NCBI RefSeq assembly: GCF_012489685.1
Contig: NC_080046.1
Span: 26,542,223-26,606,222, forward strand
Reading direction: 5' to 3'
Source of the DNA: Lotus japonicus
Lineage: Eukaryota; Streptophyta; Magnoliopsida; Fabales; Fabaceae
DNA length: 64,000 nt
Every line of letters begins with the position of its first letter. The stretch's first letter is position 1. Positions 1-10,610 of this stretch are shown here, piece by piece. Below the pieces are notes generated by a model. The model worked only from the letters and a program-made list of their open reading frames with translations, made no database searches and had not been told where the DNA came from. The position numbers and the translations under genes were made by a program.

Positions 1-520
1 CGCTCTTAATTCAAGCTTAACTAAAAAAACTGCACTCTTAATTCGGTCTAGTTGCTGTTTGATAGTATAGATTTTTTATTCACTCTACTTGACTGGTTGT
101 TATCAATTCTAAATGCAGCAAAAGAGCTAAAATCCTGTACAATAGCAAAGTTCTTGGGCTTTTGATATCGTTGATTTAACATTTAATTGTGTACTTTCTT
201 ACTATCTTTTCTGGGCTATAATTATGCAGGACATTGGAAGCATTTTCTCCTGTTTGCTTGCCAAGATACAATCCTTTGCCATTTTTGTACGCTTATACTT
301 ATATCCACTATTTTGATGTAAGTCAAATTTTAATGCATGAACAATTCGCCATATGTTGTACATTTAGTTCAAATTACATAGCTTTATGTATATTTATGGC
401 AGGACGACACATACCTGATGTTGTTGACGACTAGTTCTGAGGCATTTTACCATCTTAAGGATTGCAGGTAAAGTATGGTATAATAATTTGACCACTTGTT
501 ATTGGGTTCATTTTTTTTTA

Positions 521-737
521 GGGTTAATCCTCTAATTGGTCCCTGTGGTTGTGTGGCCGTCTGAAATTAGTCCCTCCCGTAAAATCTAAGTCCTCGCGTT
601 TGAAAAAGTGTGTGTAGCAGGTCCTCGCCGGAGGGACTAATTTCCACACACTATTCAAACGCGAGGACTTAGATTTTACGGGAGGGACTAATTTCAGACG
701 GCCACACAACCACAGGGACCAATTAGAGGATTATCCC
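521..737. mobile_element. MULE-type MITE with 84-bp terminal inverted repeats
   Basis: The left arm 521-604 and right arm 654-737 are almost perfect reverse complements, with outer ends GGGTTAATCC and GGGATAATCC reversed, separated by about 49 bp. Nine bases, TTTTTTTTA, occur directly outside both ends (512-520 and 738-746), as expected of a 9-bp Mutator-type target duplication, although the homopolymer makes the TSD weaker evidence than usual. No coding capacity. The near-identity of the arms suggests a recent insertion or strong hairpin-maintained symmetry. Confidence 0.85.
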
Positions 738-1978
738 TTTTTTTTATCAAAAACAAAAAGAACAGAGAAAAAAAGGAAAAAATAAAGAGGAAAGAGTGCA
801 ATAGTTCATTGCAAAGAGATCTTGAGTTGAATACTTGAATCTCTTAGTAGCTATAATTAGGTGTGACGCGTTGGTGTTTTTGCAGTTTTGCTAAAAACTC
901 CATCCATAGCTCATTGGATCTGACTAATCATTCGGGCAAGTGATCCAAACTTTTTCCGTTCCCCTATGGTAAATAGTTTATACTTTGTCATATCACTTTT
1001 TAGTTCAAAAAGTTATAACAAACAACCCTTAAATTGGAGGAATTTTACACTGTGATTCTTCCCTGCTTATTTTTTATGTTTATACTGCAAGTTTTTCTTA
1101 TTCTGTTAGCCATATTCATGTCAATGATCCTATGTTGCAGAGAATTTGAACTCTGTATTTCTTTTTCTATTATATCTGAACTTGTCAATGTGTTTCGTTG
1201 TTAACTTTGAGTTCTCATCCCTCTTGTTTTTGTGGATCAACATAGTCTTACTAGGGCACCCGGTCGTGCCGCCACCGTCCCTGCCGCGCCGCTGCCACTC
1301 TTGTTTTGCGTCGCTTCGTGCAATAGTTTGTCACCCTGTTGTCAGAGTTTAATAGCATTTCACCGTTCCTCTCCTCAGGCAAGTTTCTTCTTCCTCATAA
1401 GGTAATTTTGAATGCACCTTTATAATCATTTAGTGAGGAACCATTAAAATACTATACAATTCTTCTTTTTCTTGGTCTTTTGAGGGCTGTAGATTCCTCA
1501 CTCGTTGACTGGTTAAAATAAGTTCGAATTTAATTCTAGTTGGCTCTTGCATAAATTTCGTGTTTCAGATACTGGATAACTTAAATCACAAACTTAATAA
1601 GCCTTATTCTAGTCCGACTTTCAATTTATTGACTGTAACTCAATTGAGCTCCTAATAAACCATGTTTGAGTCATTACCTCTCACCCTTTAGGAAATTTTC
1701 TCTAGGAAACAATGACATGTTTTATAGGATATTGGCCTTGTTTAATTTTGATCTTTCTTTAGTTTGGCTAATACTTATTCTGTGCAAAATTTGGCAGTGA
1801 CGAAGATGGTTAAGAAAAAAATTTCCGTTGATATTTGACGCCTTTCTCAGATAAAATCTTTAGAACTAATATTTGTTACTGATGATAGATGCTTATCCAT
1901 GCATTGGTGAGATGAGGTGAACGACTTTTTCAATAAGGCAAGGTAAGAAATAAGTTCTCTCTTTTGAGTATAACCCTC

Positions 1979-1980
<2 letters not shown>

Positions 1981-2032
<52 letters not shown>
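1981..2032. repeat. (TG)26 microsatellite
   Basis: Uninterrupted TG dinucleotide run of 52 bases, followed by an imperfect TGCTTGTG. Confidence 0.97.
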
Positions 2033-2034
<2 letters not shown>

Positions 2035-2273
2035 TGTGTTTTAGGACTAGTCACATTCATCTTGTTGATTTGCCAAATGCGTTTTTAACAAGTTTAACAT
2101 TAATTATATAGGTATATTTCAGGGCTAAGGTTATCTTTGGATTAAATGCTCTTGTGGGGAAACATGTAAATCTCAGTTCTGCTATTGGACCTTGGAGCTA
2201 AGTCAATGCTATCTCTTATATGTTACAGGCACAATAAGACTATAATTGATAATGATTATCTTTAGGCTCTCAT

Positions 2274-3428
2274 TGAAGGTGTGAAAAACGACTAGAAGGG
2301 GGGGTTGAATAGCGTTTTCAATATAAAAACTTTCCCCTTAAGATTTAAAATAAATCTTTTCGGTTTCTCTAAGATAGATGGTGCAGCGGATAAAGATAGA
2401 GAGAAGAGAGAAGCACACAAGTATTTTATCCTGGTTCACTTGATAAATCCCTCAAGCTAATCCAGTCCACCCGTTAAGGTGATTTCTTCCTTCTTAGAAT
2501 GAAGGCAATCCACTAATCAGATAATTGTTACAACTGCACTTGAAACATACAAGTGACTAACAATACACTGACTTAGCTCACACTAAGATTCACTCTCTTA
2601 GTCTTCTCTAGGATCCGATCAACCTTGATCTCCTAAAGGAATCACCACTAAGATTCACTCTCTTAGTCTTCTTAAGGATACTGACCTACCCGGTCCCTTA
2701 AGGAAAATCAAACAACTGTTTGAGGTTGGTGTTTACAAAGGTTTGCTTCTAAATAAGCTGAGTGTAAACTAAATAAGAACAGATGAAGAAAGTAGAGGCT
2801 TGAATCTTTTCTTGTATTGCAGCTCTTGATTTCTCTCTCTTGGTCTTTCTTCTTTTCTTCAGCCTTTTATAGTCCAAGGTGCAAAGGATATTTCTGTTGA
2901 GAGAATATGACCGTTGGAGGGCATTTCTGGAACTTCCAGAACCTGCTGTGGCTGAACCTTGGTAGGTAGGCTTGTCATAATAGTACACTGCTCTTGTACT
3001 TCTTGATAGAGACATTTGCCTTTAACCAATGACTTCTGATCAGAGTTATGCTTCGTGTTGGAACTTGTGAAGCTTGGTGATCAGAGTCAGAGGGATGCTT
3101 GGATCCTCTGACCTTCGTAACTTCTGCTTCTGGACCTTCAGAGCTTCTGGACCTTCAGAGCCTCTGGTCCCTCAGAGCTTCTGGTCTTCAGATCTTCTGA
3201 TCCTCAGATCTTCTGATCCTCAGATCCTCTGATCTTCAGATCCTCTGATCCTCAGATCCTCTGATCTTCAGATCCTCTGATGAATATATCTTCTGGTGTC
3301 AGAATCAGAACCTGTTTGTCAAAACACTCAAGACAAACATTAGAGTATCATAGTTGTTCATCCACAAATAAATACTTGTTATCATCAAAACATAGAGTTG
3401 TACCACATGACCAAATCTTGATCTTACA
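2274..3428 (-). repeat. 3' LTR of the copia element
   Basis: Begins TGAAGGTGTG and ends GATCTTACA on the plus strand, i.e. TGTAAGATC...CACCTTCA in element orientation. Length is 1155 bp. An 88-residue open frame at 2749-3015 (minus) is repeated exactly in the other LTR at 6328-6594. I take it as an LTR shadow, because only near-identical copies are available and no protein family is apparent. Confidence 0.93.
3127..3281. repeat. LTR minisatellite of TCAGATC/TCTGATC units
   Basis: Tandem short units alternating CTTCTGATC, CTCAGATC and CTTCAGATC, preceded by longer TTCTGGACCTTCAGAGC units. Adjacent TCAGA-TCC-TCTGA segments can pair as small hairpins. The array in the partner LTR is longer. Confidence 0.85.
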
Positions 3429-3429
3429 A

Positions 3430-3442
3430 TCTCCCCCTTTTT
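3430..3442 (-). promoter_or_regulatory. Polypurine tract of the copia element
   Basis: Read on the minus strand this is AAAAAGGGGGAGA, one base before the 3' LTR. It is the expected plus-strand priming site and matches the form usual in plant copia elements. Confidence 0.85.
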
Positions 3443-4101
3443 GATGATGACAAAACCATGTATTTTGATGAACAACTCTAAACAAATAAACTGAATACAC
3501 TCAGAGTATAAGGTATCAGAGTTAAAACTTATCCTGATGTGTATAGTTTATCTTGCTCCTTCTGAATCCAAGACTCGTGCTTGATTCTGAGCTAAGCTCC
3601 CCCTGAATCTAGTACTTAATATCAACGTTAGTAATATCTAGATTCTGAGCTAAATAATATAGGAGTTGTCAAGATACTATAAGTTCTCCCCCTTTTTGTC
3701 ATAAGCAAAAAGAATGAAGGTGGAAAAAAAATAGTAAGAGCATAAGACGAAATACTCCCCCTCAGAAGGAATACCAAGGGATACTTGGCTGCTGATTAGT
3801 ATATCTTCTTATGAGAGCAGAAGTGTCAAAGTCCAGAGGTTCTGGTGACATCTCCATTCTGGAAAAAAATTCCATCTTCAGATGCTTCAGAATGAGAAGC
3901 TATGAACCTACTCTTCTTCTGATGACGCAAGTCAGAAGTTGTAGTAGCATCTTCTGATGTTGTTGCTTCTGGTTTGACAAGTTCTGAGTCTTTGTTTCTA
4001 TCTGAAACAGTCATGCTCATCTCTACAAGCTTTTTCAGCTAGCTTTGACTTGACCAAATCTTACTCTACTGATGCCTCCAAGATTAACTTCACCTTCAGG
4101 T
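3443..4101 (-). other. Copia interior left after loss of pol
   Basis: No protease, integrase, RT or RNase H motif can be read here. A 64-codon frame (3826-4020, minus) rich in Ser, Thr and Glu is present without recognisable family. The region probably joins the 3' edge of the original element to the gag end after a large internal deletion. Confidence 0.55.
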
Positions 4102-4290
4102 TCAAGTTTTGGATCTTGGGACATATGCCTTTCTCCCGTCATGTGTTTCCTGCATCCACTGTCCAGGTTCCATGGTTGGAGTTTCGATGGACCTATTGAA
4201 GATATCTGCAACATATATAATCTTATCCCTAGGTACCCACTTTCTGGGTCCTTTCTTGTTAGTTAGCTCAGAAGTTCTGACAACTTTGGG
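4102..4290 (-). pseudogene. In-frame continuation of copia gag beyond a TGA stop
   Basis: Directly after the gag stop (4291-4293) the same frame stays open for 62 codons. It contains NKKGPRKWVPRDKIIYVADI, a stretch of the kind found after gag in SIRE-like legume copia polyproteins. The stop is therefore a secondary TGA inside a once longer gag-pol frame, or a readthrough signal. After it the frame ends and pol does not follow. Confidence 0.6.
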
Positions 4291-5778
4291 TCATTCAACA
4301 GGATAATATAAAGGAATTTGAGCATGATATTTTGACATAGAGAAAGTTCCTTTCTTAAGAGATGATGGAGCAACTTCAGAAGGTTTAGAATGACCAATGT
4401 CATATATTCCATTTCTGCTTACGCCATAGATCATTGAAGCCATTAAGCTTCTGTCTACGCTTTTAGCCAGGAATCTTTGAAAAGACTTTTCATACTTAGA
4501 TTCATTTCTACAATCAGAGGCATCACAAGCAACTATTTCTTCTAACTTAGCAATCTGGTTCTTAAGCACAGAGTTAGAATTTACCAAAGCATGATTATCA
4601 TTTTTCAAATCAGAAATAATTTTCTCATGTTCAGAAGGAGTCTTAGTAGCAGCAGATAAGTCCTTTTTCAACTTTTTATGCTTAGACAATAAGGAGTTAT
4701 ACTTATCCATAATATCAGACAATGCATGTTTCAGTTCAGAGGTAGAGAAAGAAGCGAATACCTCATTTTCATCGTCTGAGTTAGGATTTCCTTCTGATTC
4801 TGAGTCAGAGTCAACAGCTCCCTTTGACTCTGCTTCCTTGTCTTTGACAATAGCCATGAGTCCTTGGACTTCACCATCAGAGTCAACATCCTCTGACTCT
4901 GATTCATCAAAAGTCACCATCAGACTTTTCTTTGTCTTGAAATGCTTCTTTGACTTTTTGTCGTTTGATGAGCCTTTGTATTTGCTCTGCCTGTGCTTCC
5001 AGATGCAGTTGAGCTTTCTGGATATCAGAGTCAGCTCATCCTCATCAGAATCTTCAGAGTCTTCTGCTTCAGCTTGGAGAGCTTTTGACTTCTCAGATTT
5101 GGATTTCAAAGCTATAGACTTCTTCTTCAGATCCTGCATTTCTGAGCGCTTCAGTTCATGGCATTTCAGTATGCTGATGACTTCTAAACTCATATACTCA
5201 ACATCTCTAGTTAGCTCAAAGGAAGTTATCAAAGGCATCCAGCTTTCAGGAAGACCTCTAAGGATCCTCATGACATGATCAGCAGCGGTGTAGCTTTTGT
5301 TGAGGGGTCTTATTCCAGCAATAATCAACTGGAATCTGGAAAACATATCCTCAACGGATTCGTCAGGTTCCATTTGGAAGGATTCATACGGCTTGATCAA
5401 AGACAACGCCTTTGTCTCTTTCACCTTTTTGTTTCCTTCATGTGTCGTCTTTAAGGAATCAATGATACACTTAGCGGAATCACGATCAGTAATTTTCTCA
5501 TATTCTTCATATGAAATGGCACTTTGCAGAATAGCTCTTGATCTGTGATGATCTCTGAACTCCTTCTTTTGATCTTCACTCATCTTCTTCCTTGGGATCT
5601 TTACACCATGTTCATCGACAGGAGGGGTGTAGCCATCAACAACAAAATCCCAGAGATCAGGATCAAAGCCAAGAAAGAAGCTTTCGATTCTGTCTTTCCA
5701 GAAATCAAATCTCTGACCATCAAAGATAGGTGGTCTTGCACTGTATTGATATTTGCTTGTAGTAGTGGTGGCATCCAT
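4291..5778 (-). CDS. gag: Copia-type Gag polyprotein
   Basis: The 495-residue frame begins MDATTTTSKYQYSARPPIFD shortly after the primer site, so the start is well placed. Residues about 15-215 form the gag domain of plant copia elements (DUF4219/UBN2 type: FDGQRFDFWKDRIESFF, then the ALQSAISYEEYEK-like helix region). Residues about 215-340 are highly charged, with runs of Ser, Asp and Glu. About 345-415 look like a coiled coil (EHEKIISDLKNDNHALVNSN). The CCHC zinc knuckle usual in the charged segment is absent, so RNA binding would have to rest on the Lys-rich stretch (HRQSKYKGSSNDKKSKKHFK). Family known; packaging role inferred. The frame is intact in a young element, which suggests it is still useful to mobilisation. 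Confidence 0.88.
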   Translation of the reverse strand: MDATTTTSKYQYSARPPIFDGQRFDFWKDRIESFFLGFDPDLWDFVVDGYTPPVDEHGVKIPRKKMSEDQKKEFRDHHRSRAILQSAISYEEYEKITDRDSAKCIIDSLKTTHEGNKKVKETKALSLIKPYESFQMEPDESVEDMFSRFQLIIAGIRPLNKSYTAADHVMRILRGLPESWMPLITSFELTRDVEYMSLEVISILKCHELKRSEMQDLKKKSIALKSKSEKSKALQAEAEDSEDSDEDELTLISRKLNCIWKHRQSKYKGSSNDKKSKKHFKTKKSLMVTFDESESEDVDSDGEVQGLMAIVKDKEAESKGAVDSDSESEGNPNSDDENEVFASFSTSELKHALSDIMDKYNSLLSKHKKLKKDLSAATKTPSEHEKIISDLKNDNHALVNSNSVLKNQIAKLEEIVACDASDCRNESKYEKSFQRFLAKSVDRSLMASMIYGVSRNGIYDIGHSKPSEVAPSSLKKGTFSMSKYHAQIPLYYPVE

Positions 5779-5838
5779 GAGTTTTTCACACTGGCCCGGA
5801 TCTACTGAACACTGTTAAGTGTGGTAATCAGAACTTGC

Positions 5839-5850
5839 GCTCTGATACCA
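5839..5850 (-). promoter_or_regulatory. Primer-binding site for initiator Met-tRNA (copia)
   Basis: Minus-strand TGGTATCAGAGC, two bases inside the 5' LTR, complementary to the 3' end of plant initiator Met-tRNA. Confidence 0.92.
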
Positions 5851-5852
5851 AT

Positions 5853-7048
5853 TGAAGGTGTGAAAAACGACTAGAAGGGGGGGTTGAATAGCGTTTTCAA
5901 TATAAAAACTTTCCCCTTAAGATTTAAAGTAAATCTTTTCGGTTTCTCTAAGATAGATGGTGCAGCGGATAAAGATAGAGAGAAGAGAGAAGCACACAAG
6001 TATTTTATCCTGGTTCACTTGATAAATCCCTCAAGCTAATCCAGTCCACCCGTTAAGGTGATTTCTTCCTTCTTAGAATGAAGGCAATCCACTAATCAGA
6101 TAATTGTTACAACTGCACTTGAAACATACAAGTGACTAACAATACACTGACTTAGCTCACACTAAGATTCACTCTCTTAGTCTTCTCTAGGATCCGATCA
6201 ACCTTGATCTCCTAAAGGAATCACCACTAAGATTCACTCTCTTAGTCTTCTTAAGGATACTGACCTACCCGGTCCCTTAAGGAAAATCAAACAACTGTTT
6301 GAGGTTGGTGTTTACAAAGGTTTGCTTCTAAATAAGCTGAGTGTAAACTAAATAAGAACAGATGAAGAAAGTAGAGGCTTGAATCTTTTCTTGTATTGCA
6401 GCTCTTGATTTCTCTCTCTTGGTCTTTCTTCTTTTCTTCAGCCTTTTATAGTCCAAGGTGCAAAGGATATTTCTGTTGAGAGAATATGACCGTTGGAGGG
6501 CATTTCTGGAACTTCCAGAACCTGCTGTGGCTGAACCTTGGTAGGTAGGCTTGTCATAATAGTACACTGCTCTTGTACTTCTCGATAGAGACATTTGCCT
6601 TTAACCATTGACTTCTGATCAGAGTTATGCTTCGTGTTGGAACTTGTGAAAGCTTGGTGATCAGAGTCAGAGGGATGCTTGGATCCTCTGACCTTCGTAA
6701 CTTCTGCTTCTGGACCTTCAGAGCTTCTGGACCTTCAGAGCCTCTGGTCCCTCAGAGCTTCTGGTCTTCAGATCTTCTGATCCTCAGATCTTCTGATCCT
6801 CAGATCTTCTGATCCTCTGATCTTCTGATCCTCTGATCCTCAGATCCTCTGATCTTCAGATCCTCTGATCCTCAGATCCTCTGATCTTCAGATCCTCTGA
6901 TGAATATATCTTCTGGTGTCAGAATCAGAACCTGTTTGTCAAAACACTCAAGACAAACATTAGAGTATCATAGTTGTTCATCCACAAATAAATACTTGTT
7001 ATCATCAAAACATAGAGTTGTACCACATGACCAAATCTTGATCTTACA
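5853..7048 (-). repeat. 5' LTR of the copia element
   Basis: 1196 bp, same ends as the partner LTR. The 41-bp length excess comes from extra minisatellite units in 6707-6901 and a one-base insertion (GTGAAAGC versus GTGAAGC). Confidence 0.93.
6707..6901. repeat. Expanded LTR minisatellite
   Basis: Same CTTCTGATC/CTCAGATC units as in the 3' LTR, with about 40 extra bases. Since LTRs are identical at insertion, the array changed length after integration. Confidence 0.85.
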
Positions 7049-7287
7049 CTCATCATCTTTATCACCAGGCACGTGTGCACTTGAAAATGATAAAATTTCT
7101 TCCCCAAATTTTAATATGAATATTTGTAGATGGTACCGGATTAAGATTACTATGAGATGGAAGGACAGAATAATGAAGATGGCTTTTTTTTGAATTCCTG
7201 CTAGAGTTGTTCAATATGAAGGTAATTCATCTCAAGTTGGGGGAAGGTGTATTAATTTTCTCAATATTGTGATGAATTTGATAAACA

Positions 7288-7368
7288 GATTAGGTCACTT
7301 CAGATTATGACAAGGAAAAATTACAAGAAAGATTAGCCAAGATTTCTGGGGGTGTTGCAGTGCTTAAG
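7288..7368 (+). pseudogene. Exon remnant of mitochondrial chaperonin CPN60/HSP60
   Basis: Frame 7297-7368 reads [19 protein letters not shown] followed by VAVLK, the hallmark segment of group I chaperonins and closest to the plant mitochondrial CPN60 form. It ends in AAG followed by GTATGG, a good splice donor. Just before it, CAGATTAGG (QIR) matches residues that normally lie six codons upstream, so about 16 bases are missing and the frame is broken. No other chaperonin exon was found on either side. It lies about 220 bp from CACTA subterminal repeats, so capture by that transposon is plausible; a processed copy is excluded by the intron donor. Confidence 0.7.
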
Positions 7369-7590
7369 GTATGGATATTTAAGTTGACCTTGCTTGCTTA
7401 TGGGTTAGTTACTTTTCTGTATTCCATATTTCTTTTTTCTGTACTTTACAATAAAATACAAAATAGTTTGTAATTTTATCATTTAGAGATAGGTGAAGTT
7501 AAGGACGTGGTTGATACGCTTTAGAAATTGTTGATTTTATGGCTGAACTAGCATGGTAGGTGATGATGATGGTATGTAGGAATAAAAGGA

Positions 7591-7835
7591 AAAGCCTTTT
7601 TATAGCGGTTCCGCAATAAACTGTTGTAATAGAGAGACTAATTACGGCGGTTGTAATTATAAAACAGCTGTTAAAGATGTTCACTTACAGCGGTTATTTG
7701 AATAAAGCGCTGTAAAATAAAGGATCAAACCGCTGTAAAGGACTTTACAGCGGCGAGATCTACAGTTGAAACCCTCTCAAAACCGCTGTAAAAGGGTGAA
7801 TTTAAGCGCTGTAAAAGCGCTTTTTTGGTGTAGTG
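7591..7835. mobile_element. Terminal region of a CACTA (En/Spm) transposon
   Basis: The right end reads TTTTTTGGTGTAGTG, i.e. CACTACACCAAAAAA in reverse, a canonical CACTA terminus. Inside it, CCGCTGTAAA/TTTACAGCGG motifs recur in both orientations (for example around 7730-7760 and 7785-7820), as expected of subterminal transposase-binding repeats. No matching CACTA end was found to the left within the window, so the element is truncated or extends beyond position 1. Confidence 0.8.
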
Positions 7836-9999
7836 ACATAATTATTACTCTAATAAGGACATTTAGCATTATAGAACACAAATGATGACTTTTTTACCAA
7901 AGGGATCGGATCATCTAAAGTTACATACTTTTACTCCTTAAATTTTTTTTCTAATGATTTTTTACAAAATCAAGTGAGGGCATTTGCTATCATGTCTCCT
8001 AACATAGATCCGTCTATGACTAATGTAATATATAATGTGATATGATTAAATATGATCGAGAGTAGACATAATGAATGTATGTATACTAGTTACGCTGGTG
8101 GGTAAGGCTGCTAGTACACTAAAAATCAGGTAAATTGTAATGGTGTTTTTTACAGTCCGAAAGATAAAGCAATTAAAAAAAAGAAATATTAATGTCATAT
8201 ATGATGTGATGTAATTAGAACTAAAGGGTAGAGATAATGAATGTATGCAGTACGTGGAGGTTACCTGAAATAAGAATACCCGCCTAGAAGTTGTTAGTCA
8301 CTTAGTCCCTTTGATTCGATAATTGAAATTTACATTTCTATATTACTTACATGATAAGGTGCACTTGCTCTTTAATATGTGTTATCTTAACACGACAAGT
8401 GCCCTGGGAATATGCATTGTGGCGATCTCCATACAAAATTGATACCACAACTAATGATCTATTACCTGTTGTGAGAATGAGATTGCGATGGAGGAAACTC
8501 CTCCTTCATGCATCATGTATGACAGAATCCTAGTGCTTTGAATGGTTGGATCGGGAGGGTCACATGCAAAAGGAATTTCGATACTCAAATTAATAGTTAA
8601 TCGAGCACAATATCAGTTCATAGAAACTGATACCTTCTAGCATATCAATCAACCTAACAAAATAACAAATCATTTCATTTACCATCCAATTTCTTTCCTT
8701 TCTATTTTTTTACTTCCACTTTATTTATTCTCACTTTTCTCTACAACCAAACATGTCCTTAGACTAGAGTAAATGGCTAATTTCCATTTTATGAAATGTG
8801 CAGTATACGTCGACGAAGCAAAGGTAAATATTGATGATTCTGTTTGATCATAATGAGAATTCAAAACATGCAGAAGCACGTGCATGATGCATACAGGCCT
8901 TTCATTTTGAGCCGTGAAAACGGTGCAGCAGGTATATGGTCAATCTTGTAGGCCCAAGAGTTGTTTTCGACACTGTGTGGACCACCCGAAAGGAGATGAA
9001 AAATTGTGAGTCGTTTAATTTTGTTTGCAACTAACACTACCACTAATGATGCTACTAGCCTACTAGTATTACTGCACTGTTACTATTAGCATGTAGTCAA
9101 AACAGAAAGTGGTCAAGAAGATGGGATGATGCTTAGGTATAAAAGAGACGATCACGTTACAACATAAAGACTTTAGTGTTTCTAGAGTAAAGATTTTTAG
9201 TCACGTACGCCAATCACGGTGACCAGTTCCTTTTGTAAATTTTGTCAAAAGAAGGGATAAGCACCCTTGACAATTGACTTTCACTGCCATTACCCCCAGT
9301 TTTCCTCCCAAAATTCTTGGCAATAACTCGATCTGAAAAACGCTGCAGCAGCCTTTGCTTTGTTATAGAAGGGATTAGTTAGCTATAGCTTACGTGGGAA
9401 TAGAACTACAAGTTATTTATTTCTACAGAAATGTTTAAAAGTCTGTGTGCTCAAACGTCAATTTGATGATGAGTCATCGAGACCTCATTTCAATATAAGA
9501 AAATGATCGGAAAACAGGCTAATGATATCATAAAACCATTTGACTGCCAGAAATTATTTCCGAAACCAAAAACCTCAGAAATTCCTCCAAACGAAATAGT
9601 CCACATTGTCTTGTTTACGGACTTTCACCTGCTGCTATGAATTTTTTTTGTCATCTCTCATTATGAGTTATTAATTTATCACAGATTATGGAAATTAATA
9701 ATTAGTTATTGGCAAATTCTGTGGTACCCATAAATTTTTTTGGATGTGATACCCACATTATGTTATTTAATAGATTATTACTATGTTGGTCAACGTAAAC
9801 TTTACATTTTCAAATTTTATTTTACTTTTCAATTAACTTTATTCCATAAAATTCATTTTTTAATGAAAAATAGGCGAGTAGTGAAGACGAACGATGGTGG
9901 TGGCGATGCGCGTCAAATGACCATATTTGACAGAAGAACAAAGGTTAAAAAACAAAGCAAACAAATTTCACGTCTCTAACAATGGAATACTACATTACT
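7836..9999. other. AT-rich DNA, no gene recognised
   Basis: Only short frames without recognisable families on either strand. No inverted repeat, LTR end or RNA gene that I can support. Confidence 0.5.
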
Positions 10000-10000
10000 T

Positions 10001-10610
10001 TTTTTTTTTTGAAAAATAAAGGATTATATATTAATATCCACAAAAAACCCTTAAGGACAAAGCCCTTAAGGAATGAGTACAACCCCAATATAAAAACGAG
10101 GCAGCTTGAAAGAAAACACAAGAGCAATTCAGACCAATCGCCAAGGGATACAAGCCAAAAAGAAGACCCTAAGACTATACAAACACAACCCTATAGGAAC
10201 AAAAATAAATCATGACAAAAAGTGTTCCTCGTATACCTTTTTCAGACCTTGAATAGCATCAATGTCATTCCCCTCAAACTCTAGTCCTAATACTTTGCCA
10301 ACAAGCCAAGTCTTTTTTCGATCGCGTGAAGTAACGCCCTCCGCTAAACTGATCTGAGGCCCCCGACGCCAAGGGCGTAGAGGCGAGAAGATCATCCTGA
10401 AGCTCAACTTGGACCTCCTCAAGTACCAGGGGAAAAACAATAGGTCTCCTCAGGACGCCCACGACGGCGAGGTTGCTGAATTGGTTCCTCTGCTGAAAGC
10501 CCCTCCTCATGTGAAGAACCAGCACCCTCCACACCCCCAACAAAAGGGACCAAACTCGAAGAAAGGTGAGCCACCGGCAAAACCAGTGGGTCTAACATAA
10601 TAAAATCAAA
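10001..10610 (-). mobile_element. LINE-like 3' end with ORF1-type C-terminus
   Basis: The plus strand starts with a run of about ten T, a poly(A) tail on the minus strand. Upstream on the minus strand is a 3'-UTR-like segment ending ATCCTTTATTTTTC. Before it is a short frame ending WLVGKVLGLEFEGNDIDAIQ (about 10222-10320), which resembles the tail of DUF4283/ORF1-type proteins of legume LINEs. Frames shift upstream of this. No reverse transcriptase lies between ORF1 and the tail, so the copy is internally deleted or an ORF1-only derivative. No flanking target duplication was found. Confidence 0.45.

Larger units (their letters stand above)
1..2268. other. Flanking DNA without a recognisable gene
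   Basis: AT-rich sequence with only short, low-quality open frames. Apart from the MITE at 521-737 and the TG repeat at 1981-2032, I see no coding segment, RNA gene or transposon end that I can name. A GC-rich patch near 1258-1320 is not in a convincing frame. The stretch could be host intergenic or intronic DNA, or the body of a decayed transposon whose end is the CACTA terminus at 7835. Confidence 0.5.
2274..7048 (-). mobile_element. Complete gag-only Ty1/copia LTR retrotransposon (TR-GAG-like)
   Basis: Two direct LTRs (2274-3428 and 5853-7048) bracket a 2.4-kb interior. CTCAT occurs on both sides (2269-2273 and 7049-7053) as target duplication. Read on the minus strand, the element has the 5' LTR, an initiator-Met primer site, a SIRE-like gag frame, a gap where protease, integrase, reverse transcriptase and RNase H should be, a purine tract and the 3' LTR. 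It must therefore rely on enzymes from another element. By eye the LTRs differ at about three bases plus a one-base indel outside their variable minisatellite, so the insertion is young. Confidence 0.93.

Noticed and set aside
2749..3015. 88-codon frame repeated exactly at 6328-6594
   Set aside because: Identity follows from recent LTR duplication; no codon-level evidence of selection and no known family.
5839..5850. tRNA gene suspected from TGGTATCAGAGC (also at 40158 and 58080)
   Set aside because: Each copy sits two or three bases inside an LTR and is a primer-binding site; no cloverleaf or A/B boxes around it. No other tRNA or rRNA gene was found.
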